In this document: one piece after another, positions 24,264 through 37,140 of the stretch
How the letters are laid out: every line of letters begins with the position of its first letter
Numbering within the stretch: the first letter of the stretch is position 1
Source of the DNA: Rhytidiadelphus loreus
Lineage: Eukaryota > Streptophyta > Bryopsida > Hypnales > Hylocomiaceae
Assembly (NCBI GenBank): GCA_947034895.1
Contig: OX344762.1
Coordinates: 76,254,981-76,318,980 of the forward strand
Direction of reading: 5' to 3'
Length of the DNA: 64,000 bases
Notes under the pieces: model-generated
The model's input: only the letters and a program-made list of their open reading frames with translations
Databases searched by the model: none
Told to the model about the DNA's origin: nothing
Translations under genes and position numbers: made by a program

Positions 24264-27200
24264 AAAAAGCGACACTTTAAGGGCTGTTAGGACTTTTTGA
24301 TGTGTTTAAGAGGCACAAAAATATTTTCTCTTATTTTTCACTTGAAGAAGAATTGATGCGGAATCTAACACAAGTGGTTTCATATTTTTCTGAGCATTTA
24401 TGAATTACTTATGAATTTTCAAAGAATTCTGCCATAGGTACCTATTTGTGATCCTAGGCCTTGCAAAACCCACACACTCGTGGTCTGAAAAAAGATATGG
24501 TGTGACCAAAAACAAGCAGTGAAGCATTCAAAAAGTAATACTTAAGGCTCCTAAATGTGACCTTTACTAAACTAAAGCCCTAAACGCCCCAAGGAACCAA
24601 TATACTTTTAAGTCCAATTCAAAGTGCTGTAACTTTTGCATCCGATTTCCAAATTCAATAAAACTTGTTGGAAAATTTGCGCTCTCTATTCTAGTTTGTG
24701 TGATAAAATTTTCAGATCAATTCAAGTTTTACTGATTTTTTGGGAGCCAATCGAAGTTCACAAGTTCAATTTGAGTTAACCAAAATGCATTTGGTGGCTG
24801 CAGCTTTGGGGGCTTCTATCTCCTTCATTCTAAGTTTTTTTTCAGTAAAATTTGTTGGATTATGTTCTCCTTGAAGTCTAATTATTGTGGTAAGATTTTC
24901 ACGTCAATTCAAGTTGTTTTGAATGTTTGAGAGCAATTCGAAGTTCTAAATCCCAACATTCTTCAATCACAGTGAACTTTGGCGGCTTATAACTTCTTCA
25001 TACAAGGTCCGTTTTCAATATTTTTTGTTGGAAAAGTTGAGCCTACTAGTCTAGTTTGTGCAGCTAAAATTTCATATCAATCCAAGAATTAATGAGTGAC
25101 TGAGAGTCATTTTAGTAAAAGGATGTTGAACCGTAAATGTGTTTCTTGCAAAAATGAAGTGGGACACTTGTCTTGTATCCACTCTTAGTTCAAAATCGAC
25201 CCACCTTGGCTCTTATTACACCATATCTAAAGTATAAACCAACATCTAACAAACCTTATTAAGCTCTCACATCATCCAAAGTCCATTCCACAACTGCTTA
25301 GTGTCCATTTCGGAGCCTCTTGTAGGGATGGTTCCAAGAAGCGGGTTGCAATTCGAGCCACCTACCTTACTGGACTCATACATTGCGGGAGGGGTGCTCA
25401 AAGTTCCAAGTTTCTTTTTCTTTTTCCTTTTCCTTGAAACAAATGAAACAGAATTTCATTGCAAAGGAGCAGAATACAAAATGTGAGGAGAACAAGCGCA
25501 AAAAATTCTATACTTGTATGCTAGAAGTACCAATTTTGGACAACTCGTGGCAATGGCTTTTTAGGCTAACCTATTGTAGACAATAGTTGGATTCAATGCA
25601 CTATTCATTGAAAAAGATTCTCTATAATTTGTACCTTCTCGCCTACTCATCTATCTTCCCTCCTTGCTCAAGGAGAAGTGTTAAAAGGTAACCATAGTAG
25701 GTGAATCTCTGAGACTCGAATGAGTCCAAATGAAAAATACACTTTTACATTGAATAGAGAAATTCATCTTCATGGAAAAAAAATCTTTTTTTTTTCATTC
25801 TTCCTCATTTTTATGTTTGTGCACATTGAGCTCAATTTCTCAACGAATTTCCCATATCCTACAGGCTGAAATGCTTAAGTTATCACAAATAGGTACTTCT
25901 ACCTTATAGACACAGCCATTGACGGAGTTTTGTGACATTTTGCACTGTCTGGCATTTTACACTATTTGGTACATTTTGGACTTCAAGCCACTTTCATTGA
26001 ACAGAACCACTTGAGCAGTAACTTATTTGTTTCCAGAATGGATGTGGAATGGCCATCAGATTCTAAATTAAAAAATAAAACCAGGAATCAAATGGTGATG
26101 TGTGGTTGCAGTATACTATTTGTCGTGTAGGCCAAATATATATTTGTTGTTTTCCAATTGAGAATACCGCCAGTTTGCAAAGGAACAGCTTGTTGACACT
26201 GTTTGGAGGAAAATGAGGCCATCCACACACCTCTACATTTCAGAAAATAGGCATCTCTGTACACTTTTCTAAGGTGAGAACATCCAAAACTGTCAAATAA
26301 AGCAATTCAACGTATTTGGAGGCACCTTTTTCAAGAAAAGAACTACAAAAATGTTTTTTTTAATTAAAATCTTTTGTAGAAAAAAGAAAGAAAATTTAAT
26401 TTTGAAAATCATAAATTTTCTTTTTTTTAAATTAAATTATTTGGATAAGACATGTAGTTACTATGAGTTTTTCAAAGTCAAAACTCCCTAGACCGCTAAA
26501 GCCATCACAAAGCTTGGTTATCAAATGGAAATCTAAAAAATGAGTAGTCCACCAATTACAATTTAACCCCTAAAGGACCAAAGTCATCAATTTGATTGCA
26601 CTTTAGGGAACACTTTCAATAGAAAGTTTATTTAACTAATGAGAATTCATAAGTTGACAGTTATGAGTGTTTTCACCTTAATCTTTGTCCAATAGAAGAG
26701 AGGATCCCTTTGCCATCAACCAAACTACACTTGTACACTAACTAAGTTGGAGTGACTTGCAAAAAATAATCAATTGATAAACATGACAAAACAAGCATTG
26801 CCAAGTCTATACCTTGGTAACTTACAAGAAGATTAGACAAACTTTACAGTAGACAAAATCAAAACGGAACCCAATTGCTCTTTTTGCACCTCTGCTCATA
26901 TTCCTATTGTCGTTACACCAAATTTCATCACTAGTAGCACCTCCATCAGCATTGTAGGCATCATTAATTTTGCATTTTTCTTGTAAGCTTGGGGGGTGCA
27001 CTCCCTTATAAAAATAAGGATATAGGTGCTACCAACTACTATTTTATCGAGTATTTTATAGGCATGTATTTCTTTTTTTCTTTTTTGACATGCTATAATT
27101 ATGTAATTTTCTACTTTAGGTTGATATAAAAGGAGCTTGCATTACTTATAATTTGAATTTTCTGTGAATAAATGATATGGTAAATTAGATTGAAAAAAAA

Positions 27201-28120
27201 TTCTACTATAGTTTTTGGCCTACATTGAATGGGTTAGTTTGGTTTTAAAAAAATTCTCAAAATATATAATGTTGCTTGGATCCAAAAAAAATTGAGAAAA
27301 TTTCAAGCCAACAACAATTCAAGTTACAACCAACTTTGCCAGAAGAGGCAAGCTTACTGTAGTATGAAATCAGTCATATTAGGACACACAACGAACAAAG
27401 TTTATGTGCACAATGTAGTAAGAAATATAATGTTTTCATTGTGTTTACAAACACAATGTGTGGGACCAAAATGTCCATATCATGTATCCATGAACAAAAC
27501 TAAGGTTTAGAGTCTAAAGGCTAACATATAATACTATAACCTTTGTTCAAAAGCCCCTACATTTGCATTGCAGCAAACACATTTGCATCAATGTTACTAG
27601 TTGCATAACATCCTGAGGAAGGAAATAAAACCATTAGAATAGAAATGAGGCCTGTGAGAGACCTTCCGGCCATGGTTCTCCATGCTGTGAACCATGGTTG
27701 GACAGTCTGATTAATTAATTATTAAAAATAAAATAAAAAACATTTCAATTTTTAAATATTATTTAATAATAATAATTTTTTTATAAAAATATTTTAAAAT
27801 TAATTCATTAATGCAGTCCGACCTGGTAGTCTCTGTGCTAGGTCGAACTGCTGGTTCTACGACGTTCCCATAGTCCGAGAACGTCAGAGAACTCAAGGTC
27901 TCTCAATAGCCTGAAAACTCTTCTAATGAACACAATGGCAAGAAATCCTGAGGAAAGAAAGAAAACAACAACTTCACTTATCCTCATAGTAACATAAATA
28001 AAGGTTTGAAACGAGGTGAGCCTTGTTTCATGATGTTATAGGTTATGGAAATCAACACCACCTATGCTAAAACGAAATGTATTTGAAGTTAGTACAAGGC
28101 AATAGGTTTGTAAAACAATT
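24264..28120. other. Upstream DNA of unit A: diverged repeats, no gene
   Basis: 24.61-25.12 kb holds three diverged tandem copies of about 180 bases (separate entry). From about 25.9 kb the DNA aligns with upstream parts of the other units: TTGGTACATTTTGGACTTCAAGCCACTTTCATTGAA also occurs near 61.12 kb, and the CACTTTCAATAGAAAG stretch near 26.61 kb also occurs at 37.83, 62.13 and 62.67 kb. Nothing coding was found. Confidence 0.45.
24605..25120. repeat. Three diverged tandem repeats of about 180 bp
   Basis: Each unit reads roughly AACTT-TTCAT ... AAATTTGTTGGA ... TCTAGTTTGTG ... AAAATTTCA-ATCAATTCAAG ... GAGAGCAATTCGAAGTTC. Units start near 24610, 24810 and 24985. There is no open frame across them. 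Such arrays are common in untranslated parts of plant LTR retrotransposons, but no LTR pair was found. Confidence 0.45.
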
Positions 28121-28133
28121 AACGTGTAAATAC

Positions 28134-29398
28134 CTTATACTCTTCAAAGTTTTGGAGACCCATTTTCAAGTACCACTAAAATTCACTCATGTACTGTTTA
28201 AACCCTGTACCTGTTGTATATGCCAATGTTCTGATTGAGAGCATAGCTTCCTTATGGATAGTAGCACTACTGCAAGCAAAGACACGAAGAAACAATCCCA
28301 TCATATTGTCGGCATCTGTATGGCACACCATACTTTGTCACCTCTACTGCACCTAACTTCTGAGTGATGACCTGCATATAGAGTTTGGAAGACCGTGTGA
28401 CCTTGAGTGTATATGAACAAGCGATAAGCAAAACACAACAACTACAAGTAGTTCAAAAAGTATACAAAATTACAATCGACTATTGGGATTTCATACTAGC
28501 ATGCACGATATTCATGCTCACAAAGACGAAAACTGAGAACTAAATTAGTAGCTCTACAAGCAAGGACCAAATAGTGAAACCATGGAAGTAGAGGTAGACT
28601 CCATAAGCAAACATAGTGACAATTTCATCAAGTTTAACTTTGATACATGTACCACAAAGTCAAATATATAACACAGAAGGCAAGCTTACAATGAGAGTGA
28701 AAAAATGGCCTCATAATAGATAGTTGACACACTATAGAAGAGCCACAAATGTAATTCACCTGTAGAACACCACACAAGAGGGCTTGCAGTTCACTATGCT
28801 TCTCTCGGTCATTGGAAGAAAGCACGGCCATCTCTAAAATAATGTTGAATTTCTGCATGATCACGGGCACCAGTTGCATAACAATCAGGGTAGTGTCCTC
28901 TGTTGAGATTCTTACAACTTCATTGAGAGTCTCGTATACCGATGTCTGCGACCGAGAATCTTCAGAATCATCCCTCTCAATAGTTGCCAACAAGGCTTGT
29001 ACAATGCTCTGGAAAAATGAAGATACATGAGACAATGACTGACCACCTCTTTCTTAACCCTGTGCCACAAAATAGATTGCTCCATAGACCTTCTCAGTAA
29101 CATGAGGTGTGTCCTTATGGCTTCCAGGATGACAACAAAAATTGTGGTCAAATTAGATTGAGTGATAACTGGAGCCTTGAGAGAAGGTCCATTGAGCAAT
29201 TCAAAGATCCTTCGTAGGATCCACGCCATAGTATCCTTCACATGGTTGTTCTCGTCTTTCATTGCTTGCAACATGAATGGGAGCATCATCATGAACAAGA
29301 GTAGTCAGCTTGTCCAGCAAAGGTCCCTCTAAAATGGATCCAAAAGCGTAGGTAGTAGCCTCTTGACAACACAAGTCACCCTTTGAAATGTTCTCTTG
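28134..29398 (-). pseudogene. Importin subunit beta-1 pseudogene fragment
   Basis: Translated pieces follow importin-beta (karyopherin beta-1) HEAT repeats in order: ISKGDL..QEATTYAFGSILEGP, LPFMLQAMKDENNHVKDTMAW, KDTPHVTEKVYGAIYFVAQG, FFQSIVQALLATIERDDSEDSRSQTSVYETLNEVVR, QLVPVIMQKF, ELQALLCGVLQ, VITQKLG, MMGLFLRVFACSSATIHKEAMLSIRTLAY, FKQYMSEF and MGLQNFEEYK. At least three frameshifts (two within 28760-29398, one in the second exon) and two in-frame stops (TAA after FVAQG, TAG after MSEF) break it. An intron at 28759-28372 with GT-AG ends is kept, so this is a duplicated genomic piece, not a processed copy. The N-terminal and C-terminal thirds are absent. The intact gene would act in nuclear protein import; this one cannot. 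Confidence 0.8.
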
Positions 29399-29399
29399 A

Positions 29400-30890
29400 A
29401 TTGATTACAAAATGATGTACACAAAACCATGCCACACCATAGAGCAATGCAACCAAAAATGGTCAATTTTGTTAAAATGGTGGCATTTTTTTGCCATTTT
29501 TGATACACATTTTGCCATTTTAATGGAATGTAGTGTTATTTTCTGACAAATTTAGTGCCATTTTAATGGAATGTGGTGCCATTATACTGGAATACCGCCA
29601 TTTTAATGAAATTGACTAAGTTACCAATCCACATGCAGTGCTTAGGGTGATCACAAATTTCTGGTCATAGGTGTAGTCCTTATTTACAAGATCTGCACAG
29701 CAAATAAGATCTACCTTAGAGACCTAGATGCTCAAACCACAACTAGTTGGACCACCTACAGCGCTTAAGTATTTTTTAACACAAACATGTTCGGTTACAG
29801 GGTTCATAGCCTCAAACCTCTTTAGTATTTGACATTCATCTTCTAAGTCCTAGAAAAGGAAAGTCCACTTCACGCATTCCCTGTTCTCCAAGCGCGTGCG
29901 CAAATCTGCGTAATCTACGTAAGTGTCATCCAAGTGGCAAAAAAAGGGACTCAGTAAGTCCGGACGTCCAACATCATCTTCCATTGAGTACAATCTAATT
30001 TTGAAATTGAGCACCATCATCCATGCCAACAAACCCTACCTTGAACACAAAGAATTTGTTGCTACACCGTAAACCACATCTGGATCCAAAACGCAAGAGA
30101 AAGGCAGCCTAAACCCTGAAAGGTAAACCCTAGATTTGATAAGACAACAACAACTACATGTAATACAAAATCCAGCTGACCAATTCAAAGAATCGTATTA
30201 CTTGAAAGCAAAAGGTGGCAAGAAGTTCTCACCACATAGAAAGATTGATTCACCAAACTGTAAACCCTATACGCATAACGCATTTTTGCTACAAACCGCA
30301 ACGAGGGCTATTCTGGGACGCCCCTACCAAACCATTCGAAAATCCTAAACACCTCATCCAAAGCAAATTCATCTCCTTGCAACGATGTACACGCAATGGT
30401 CGGGTTCAGGTGAGGCAACCTAAACTGTGTTTTTTTCAAACTATACAGTATCTCTAAACTAGATTGTCAAAATCTTTCAATCCAAGTAACACTAAGTTAA
30501 GTTAAATCCAGCAAGACGTGAGCATTTCATGTTGTAAGAAAGAGTATTAACTTATAGTAGTCAGACAGTAAATTCTGTGTTGTATACAATGTATAACTTA
30601 GTTGTAAGAATAGTTAGGTCACTGAAAGAATCTGAGAGAAGTAAATGAACGAAAAAGTATATTTCATATAGTACAATACTATGCTCATAGTAATAGCAAA
30701 TTTAATTTTTTTATCTTGACCAATATAACACTCTTAAAGTAGCCAAGAAAGTAGCAATTTCAGACTTTTGGCCAAAAAATTTAATATAAAGGGGGTTATT
30801 TTAGTACTACTGCATTTTCTAATGGGGCCTATTATTCCATACCCTATAGTACTTTAAAGATGTCCAATGCCATTTTCTATACCCTATATT
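29400..30890. other. Intergenic DNA between the importin relic and the 724 bp element
   Basis: 29.48-29.61 kb contains four imperfect copies of a GCCATTTTAATGGAATGTGGT-like unit. The rest is unremarkable; the short frames at 29850-30032 and 30136-30457 show no recognisable family or splice structure. Confidence 0.45.
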
Positions 30891-31614
30891 GGGTGATTGC
30901 AAGAAAGACCGGTCTTATTTGGCGTCACAATTGAAGTGAATGAGTTGCCATTAATCATAACTTTTGGAAAATGAAGGTGATGGACTTGAAATTTTTATCA
31001 AAGATGGCTAACTGAGAAATCACGAGATTCATTATTTTTCATAAATTTTGAAAAATAATTTTATAATTAAATGTCAATTTAGCTAATTTGTCACACTTTG
31101 CGGTTTACGGGTTTTTAATACTATAGAGCATCCAAAAATTATGATGTTCACTTGAATTTTTTGTAGGCTATTTCCACACTAGATGAGCATGTGTCCACCA
31201 AAGGGCATTCAAAAAAACACAATTCTTTGTCCTCAACATGCATGCGAATAGGGGTCTCTTGTGCATAGCGCTCCAAACATTCATGATGGTTTCAACTTCT
31301 AGTTTTTGGTGAAATGTAATCACTATTAAGTCTTTACAAATGACCAATTTTTAGTTTTTTTTATTCATTATTTTCTAATTATTATTAATTTATACTTAAT
31401 TTTATCTACTTTTTGTGACAAACTGTCATTTTTTTCAAGTAGTACTGTTTCAGTATTATTAAGTACTCAAAAGTACTATTGGTTGTTGATTTTTCAGATC
31501 AACAACTGAGATTGCTCTGTTTTGTAGTATTGTAGTGCTCATAGTACTGAGTGCAAAAAATCACAGTTTTGGCAGAACACTACCAAAATTGTTCGGTCTT
31601 TCTTGCAATCACCC
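30891..31614. mobile_element. 724 bp non-autonomous DNA element, TATT target duplication
   Basis: The first 21 bases, starting GGGTGATTGCAAGAAAGACC, are a perfect inverted match of the last 21. TATT flanks it at 30887-30890 and 31615-31618. A second copy, in the opposite orientation, lies at 53679-54405. The interior has AGTACT palindromes near 31.44-31.48 kb and no transposase frame. Confidence 0.8.
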
Positions 31615-34534
31615 TATTACTCTAAACTCTTTTATAATTTTTTCACCAAATGATTTTAAAATACCCTATCATTTGTTCACACTGATATTGCTACTCCGCC
31701 CAATGACTACACCCCTGGGCCCCAACCCAATTTGTAATGCCTATTTTTGTTGTAGTGAAATAAAATGTAACATAATTACACTCATATTTATCAATAATAG
31801 TAATAGAACCTCAACATAGTTTGTGTTATAAAACATTATTGTTTTATCAGATGCCATTGGCAAGTAAAGGGGGATTCCAATGAACTTTAGAAAGAATTAT
31901 TTAAACACTGTATGAAAAAGTTATAAATTTACAAACTACTATCTAAGGTAGTTTGTTCTAAAACCAACCATGCTCTAAATGTGACCCTTGTTTAGGAACA
32001 AGTGACATGTTGTTTGAAATATCTATTGTTGTCAATGATAAGTTAGGTAGGCTTAAATGTTCGCTTAAAGAATAAACTACATTATATGTATACCTATATT
32101 GACCTTGGGCTCTCACATTGCCTCTCAATTTTTTTATTAAGCACATCTTGTATAATCAATATCTAATTTGTATGTCGCTTTTTGGTTTCAATGCATGTGT
32201 TGTCATTTGGGCACTAAAGTTTATCAATGCATATATTTGAGTGAAAATTGTATTCTAAGGTACATTATAACAACTTTGTATAGAATTATGGCCAAAAGGG
32301 TTGAAAAGTGAGGATCTTATGAATTTCATGAACATACCTAAGAAATTTATACAGAGAGCAAAAGGTTCTTTCATTATACATTCATCAATCTTCAAATTTC
32401 AACTCTTTTAGGTTATCATTGCTTCTATATGGGGAATTCATGGAGTCACATTAGCATCTACTTGGATTAATAAAATTTCCTAGGGGATAACAATGGGAAG
32501 ATGTATGTTTTGACTTTGATTACCTATAACAATCACTATTCTCTTAAAAAATGAATTGATTGACATATATACATGTGAAATATTTCTTGATTTGCCATTC
32601 AATGCAAAATTTAATCAAATTGTAAATCCAATAATTCTAAATATGTGCAATTGATGTTCAAAGTTCATCAACTAGTACAATAGTGTCTTGTTTGTCAAGG
32701 ATCATCCTACTTATTATTATTAGAGCATTCTCAATGGAAAGGCAATATGTAAGGCAACATGTGGATTGTATATGCTCTAGTTCAGTTGCTTAAAAGACTC
32801 CAATGGTCCTACATGAAAGGGGAGAAAACCTCAAGTCATGTCACCCTCTATGTTTTAAGAGACCACATTGACCTTCTCTCCCACCATCTAATTGTTCTAG
32901 ATCCTGCCTACATTGGAGGCAAGGAGTTCTTTTTACTTTTGTGTGCCTTCAATGTTAGAGATGTCCGTATCATCATAGAGTCACGTAACTTTGTTGTGCA
33001 AGGTTGAGGGCACAATACAAATTGCACAAGTACCAGCTTTGGAAGGAATTCCATTGTACCTTGGAACAAGAAATGAAGTAGCATCTCTATTAGGACACAA
33101 CTTTGAGCATTCCCATAGCCCTTTTATTAAATATAGTGATTCTACATTATTACATGCATCCCATTGATGATGCTCTTAGATTCTTTGAAGCTCTTTAAAT
33201 GTTGAATTTCAACTCCTAAATGAATGAACTTTTGTCACGTTGGACCACAAAACACTTAGGACCGTCTTCTATATTGTATTAGAATCAAAATATAAATTTA
33301 ATTTCAAGTATTCTAGAATGGATATTGTTTTTATTGAGTCCCATGATGTTTATCACTTCTATGCGTATAGGGTGAAACTTCATTTTAGGAGTAGCTTTGT
33401 CTTTGTTGTCAAACTAAAAGTAGCTAAAAAGTTCAAGTCCAATGATGTATTATTTAGAAAGAAGTCAATAAGTTGTTTCTCTTGCTTTTCCTGAGCCTTC
33501 TTTAAAAATTTTGCAAGTTGATAATTCTAATTCTCATCTTACGACTATTGCACACTTCAATGTAGAATTCTACAATTTTTATCATTTTTAGTTAGGCAAA
33601 GTTTGACTGATTTTTAGATGTTAGAAAGCAAGAGAGTTTTCGATGGATGTTGAAATCTTGGTAAAGTTGATGGGAATCTAATTGAAATAGTCTTATCAAA
33701 TTCCAAATTTTGTTGTATTTAGACATGGCAGTCCATTGCTTCCCATTGAAGACAAGTCATAGGTATGAAACTCTATTTTTCATTAGATAAACTTAGTCAT
33801 TGTTGGCTTTGTTTTGTGGCCTTATTTCCTTCAATTCCACCTCCGGAACAATTGTAAAAAGTAGACTTTGCAGAATCTTTTGGTCATTGTATTGGCCCTT
33901 TTGCTATTGCACTAGCCTATATTGGTATAAGTGATCTTCTATCTATATTCTTTTGTTATCCGGATCTGAAGTTCATTTTTGGTCTTGATGATTATCTTTC
34001 ATTAACACGAAGGATGCGGGGTCGTAAACTCTATTTTCCCTTTTGTTGTTGTAGTCACTTCGCATTTTTATGTGGAGGATCTGAAACACAAGACATGCTT
34101 CTAAACTTTATGTAGCTCATTTCATGTCTTTTGTTTTAGGTGCAATGCTCAATTGATTTATTTGACAATCAATATTTATAAAGCTCATACATATTAGTTT
34201 AATGAAGTCCTTGTTGCAACTAATGTAAGATGGATGAGTATGTTGACAAACAAGATTGTCAATCATAGCATGACATGGAGTTTTCAAGTTCTAAACACAA
34301 GTCACGTACAAATGTAATTTCAAACCCTACATGATTTAGAACTTTAGACTAATGGATAAAAACATTTTCTAAATTTTTCTTAAATCTAAAGTAAATAAAT
34401 AAATTCTTTTTCCAACCAAGAAATTAATGCATGGTAATATCCATGTCATTACACAACTCTATACATGTGCATAAACATGATAAAGGGCAAAAAAGCTAAT
34501 ACAATCAAAATTGAAAGGAATGTCAAACATAATC
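31615..34534. other. Downstream part of duplicated unit B
   Basis: From about 31.72 kb this aligns with unit C (53.59 kb onward), including 32.1-32.6 kb with 54.66-55.14 kb and 33.0-34.3 kb with 55.34-58.05 kb. One short protein-like stretch is shared (33000-33167 and 55340-55508; LGTRNEV.SLL.HNFEH.HSPF.KYSDSTLLHASH then stop), but the sequence before it is frameshifted between the units. No intact gene is seen. Confidence 0.5.
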
Positions 34535-35899
34535 CTAGTAGTCTTCTTTTCTACTTTGAGTACTTTCTTCTTCTTCCTCCTTTTCTGGTACATAAGGCTT
34601 AAGAATCTCTACAATTTCATCAAATGGTGGCCTCATTGAAGGATCCTTGTGCCAACATCTATTCACCAAATTCAACATCCAAGGGGGGGTTTCACTAGGC
34701 AACGTGGGCCTCACACCACCAATGACACCATCATAGTCATTTGCTCGTAGCTCTTCAAAAGGCATACTACCCGACAAGATCTCATAGCAGGTCATTCCAA
34801 AACTATAGACATCCACTTGTTTGGTGAACAATTCTGGCTTTTGGCCAATATTTCGGTTCCTCACAGCTTCTAGTATTTCAGGTGCCCGCCAGAATCCCGT
34901 CCCCACAATTCCAACAGAGCATTCAAAGTCTGCTACCATGCAAAGAAATTCATGTGGCTGCAAGTGGATTGGATCAATTTTAGAAAATACAGTTTCCGTC
35001 CCATCAAGTAGCCCATAGACTAGTACATTGGCCGCTTTGAGGTCCCGGTGCATGATATCTCTTTCATGCAATTCCATCATACCCTTCGCAATTTGGTGTA
35101 TGATGTAAACAGCTACATTGTCTTCAAAAGGTAGGCCTTGGGTGTTGAAATGCAACATTCTTTCATTGATGATCTTTCGCAAGTCCCCCCAAGCTCTTTG
35201 CATAAGGAAAGCAAATCTTCCTGTGGACTTCAACAATCGTACACCACCTATACCGTTTAAATTATACGTTTGATCTCCAAAGTAGCCTTTAATGCATGTA
35301 TCATCATTAGAGAGCATGGCAATGGGAAATAATTTGAGAAGGTTTCTCAACGGCGTCCCCTCCTTAAACACCTTCATAACGAAAGCCTCAAATTTCTTAC
35401 CATCATTTGTATGTATCACGTGAGCATGGAAGAGTTGAGCTTGTCCTCCCTCCGCAAATGGAGTCGCACTACTCAATCCAAACTCCACATCCCAACGTGT
35501 ACCATCATCTAGGATCATCCACTTAGGTAACCGTTGAGTAGAATCAGGTCCCAAATCATTTTCATCAATGAAGAACCCTCCAGGATATTTCTCTTGCAAA
35601 CTCCGAAACACGCGCACGTTGTCCTCTGCAACCTCCAAGTTCCACTCTGGTGTCCCTTCTTCATTAATCCACCCAAGCAAGGAGGTGGAACATGAGTCCA
35701 AGGTTGGACCCTCCACAGCTGTGAAATAAGTACTTGCCAATTCACTCCAATGCACTTTAGATAATTCAATCTCCGCCTTCACCTTTGTCTGCTCATTGTT
35801 CACATTCAATGTCTCCATGGCCGCCCTTAAGTTCTCAACATGTGTTGGGCAAGACTTGGGAGAGATTGGGGTTGTATTTGGGTTGGGCTCATCAGCCGT
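34535..35899 (-). CDS. Protein kinase B, start codon changed to ACG
   Basis: This paralog of kinase A has the same order of motifs: EGGQAQLFHAH, FVMKVFKE, HRDLKAAN, VADFECS (DFE), FWRAPE, DVYSFGMTCYEILSG. At the position of the ATG used in A and C the codon is ACG (35899-35897), still in a GCCACGG context. From there the frame gives 454 residues. The first in-frame ATG is at 35818 and would give 427 residues, removing only the unassigned N-terminus and leaving the kinase domain whole. ACG initiation, use of 35818, or an upstream spliced ATG are all possible. The C-terminus is about 15 residues longer than in A, ending in a Glu-rich tail (EKEEEEESTQSRKEDY). No frameshift or stop interrupts it, so it may still be functional. 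Confidence 0.78.
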   Translation of the reverse strand, partial: TADEPNPNTTPISPKSCPTHVENLRAAMETLNVNNEQTKVKAEIELSKVHWSELASTYFTAVEGPTLDSCSTSLLGWINEEGTPEWNLEVAEDNVRVFRSLQEKYPGGFFIDENDLGPDSTQRLPKWMILDDGTRWDVEFGLSSATPFAEGGQAQLFHAHVIHTNDGKKFEAFVMKVFKEGTPLRNLLKLFPIAMLSNDDTCIKGYFGDQTYNLNGIGGVRLLKSTGRFAFLMQRAWGDLRKIINERMLHFNTQGLPFEDNVAVYIIHQIAKGMMELHERDIMHRDLKAANVLVYGLLDGTETVFSKIDPIHLQPHEFLCMVADFECSVGIVGTGFWRAPEILEAVRNRNIGQKPELFTKQVDVYSFGMTCYEILSGSMPFEELRANDYDGVIGGVRPTLPSETPPWMLNLVNRCWHKDPSMRPPFDEIVEILKPYVPEKEEEEESTQSRKEDY

Positions 35900-36324
35900 G
35901 GCTACTTTCTTGAAGATCACACAACTTCCAAGCCCTAGGCAAATGGAATACCTTCTAGAACACAAATTGCATAGCTATTAGATGTGCTTTATAAGAAATC
36001 ACTTCACCTAATGGACCTTGCATTTTGACGAGGTAGACTAACAACACCAAACTAGGTCCATAGAGGCAATTGATGTTGAGCTGAAGAAATTGTTTTGTGA
36101 GGTACAACAAATGGACACTAGAAAGAATTGGAACATAATTGAAGAAGCAGACCAAACCCTAAAGAAGCTAACAAACAAAATCAAATGGAGAACACAATTG
36201 GTGCTAGGAATCAAAGCGCCTTTTGCAAGAAAGTTGTAGGAGAAGTTGACACCATGATAGAGAAAACTCCCATCGTTTGCAACACTCTCAAGTGCACATT
36301 GTAGAGAGAACGTTCAAATCTCAC

Positions 36325-36408
36325 CTCCAATTCCACGAGATGCCACAAAAAGCGTCCTCCACGCCAACCGAGGCTTTCAAATGAATCCCAAGAGTTACCG
36401 CCAAGCAC
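36325..36408 (-). other. Leader exon cassette B1 of kinase B
   Basis: Equivalent of A1, with acceptor TTTCGTTCAG and donor GGAG|GTGAGATT. At 84 bases it differs by one from A1, which argues against coding. Confidence 0.5.
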
Positions 36409-36701
36409 CTGAACGAAACCGGGATCATTAATCAGTGATAGCCACCCATGCGTACAGACTGAAGCAACGAGAAGAATTGAGTTCACTTACAGGACTGGAC
36501 CATCGCTGTGAACAGAAACTCACAAACAAAATGAAATCGAGAACACAACCGATGCTCAGATCATGCACCCTTTCCAGAATCGATAGTTGCAAGGAAGGAA
36601 GGAGAATCTGAAAGAGCAAGCTCCCATCACTTGCATGCACAGATGCCACGCTCCCAAGCACAATTAAAAGTCTTTCTACAAACATTCGAAATGAAACTCA
36701 C

Positions 36702-36792
36702 CTCAAATTCAACAAGATGCCCCAGAAAGCAGCCTCCACGCAATCTGCATGCAGCTTTCGATTGTACTACGGGAGCTAGCGTCGTACGTGCA
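36702..36792 (-). other. Leader exon cassette B2 of kinase B
   Basis: Equivalent of A2, ending GAATTTGAG|GTGAG. It is 91 bases against 87 in A and C, so a frame shared by A and C here (VSYAQVHESSSRG in A, VLYAQGHGASSCG in C) is broken in B. Confidence 0.45.
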
Positions 36793-36883
36793 CTTGAGCG
36801 TACGAAACTGGGATCATGAATTTATCGATCACTGACTGCAAGTAGATGTCCAGTTCAGATTGTCCCCGAAGTCTTGTGAGAAG

Positions 36884-37140
36884 CTAGCATGCAAGACCCC
36901 TCAGCGCTCCCATTGAAGACCAAGGCGCTCGATTCCCAGTCGAAGTTGTGTGGCATATAGACAGACGAACTTGAAGCTCTGGGGTGCAGGCAGAAGGCCA
37001 GGAGCGCAAGAACGAAGGATAGATGGACAGTGTACCATAATTGCTTGCAAGTTGTAGTAGACAGAGTTCAATTTTTAATGAGGGACGCGTTTTCGACCAA
37101 GTCAGTGTGGACCTGGTTGCCCTTAAACGCGGCATCGAAT
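36884..37140 (-). promoter_or_regulatory. Conserved 5' end/promoter block of kinase B
   Basis: It aligns with 23.87-24.11 kb and 60.83-61.06 kb, including GACCAAGTCAGTGTGGACCT near 37.10 kb. It is interpreted as first leader exon plus core promoter because conservation falls away beyond it. Confidence 0.35.

Noticed and set aside
25130..25190. Cys/His spacing (CVSCKNEVGHLSC) resembling a retroviral zinc knuckle
   Set aside because: Spacing is wrong for CX2CX4HX4C and no gag, protease or reverse transcriptase is nearby.
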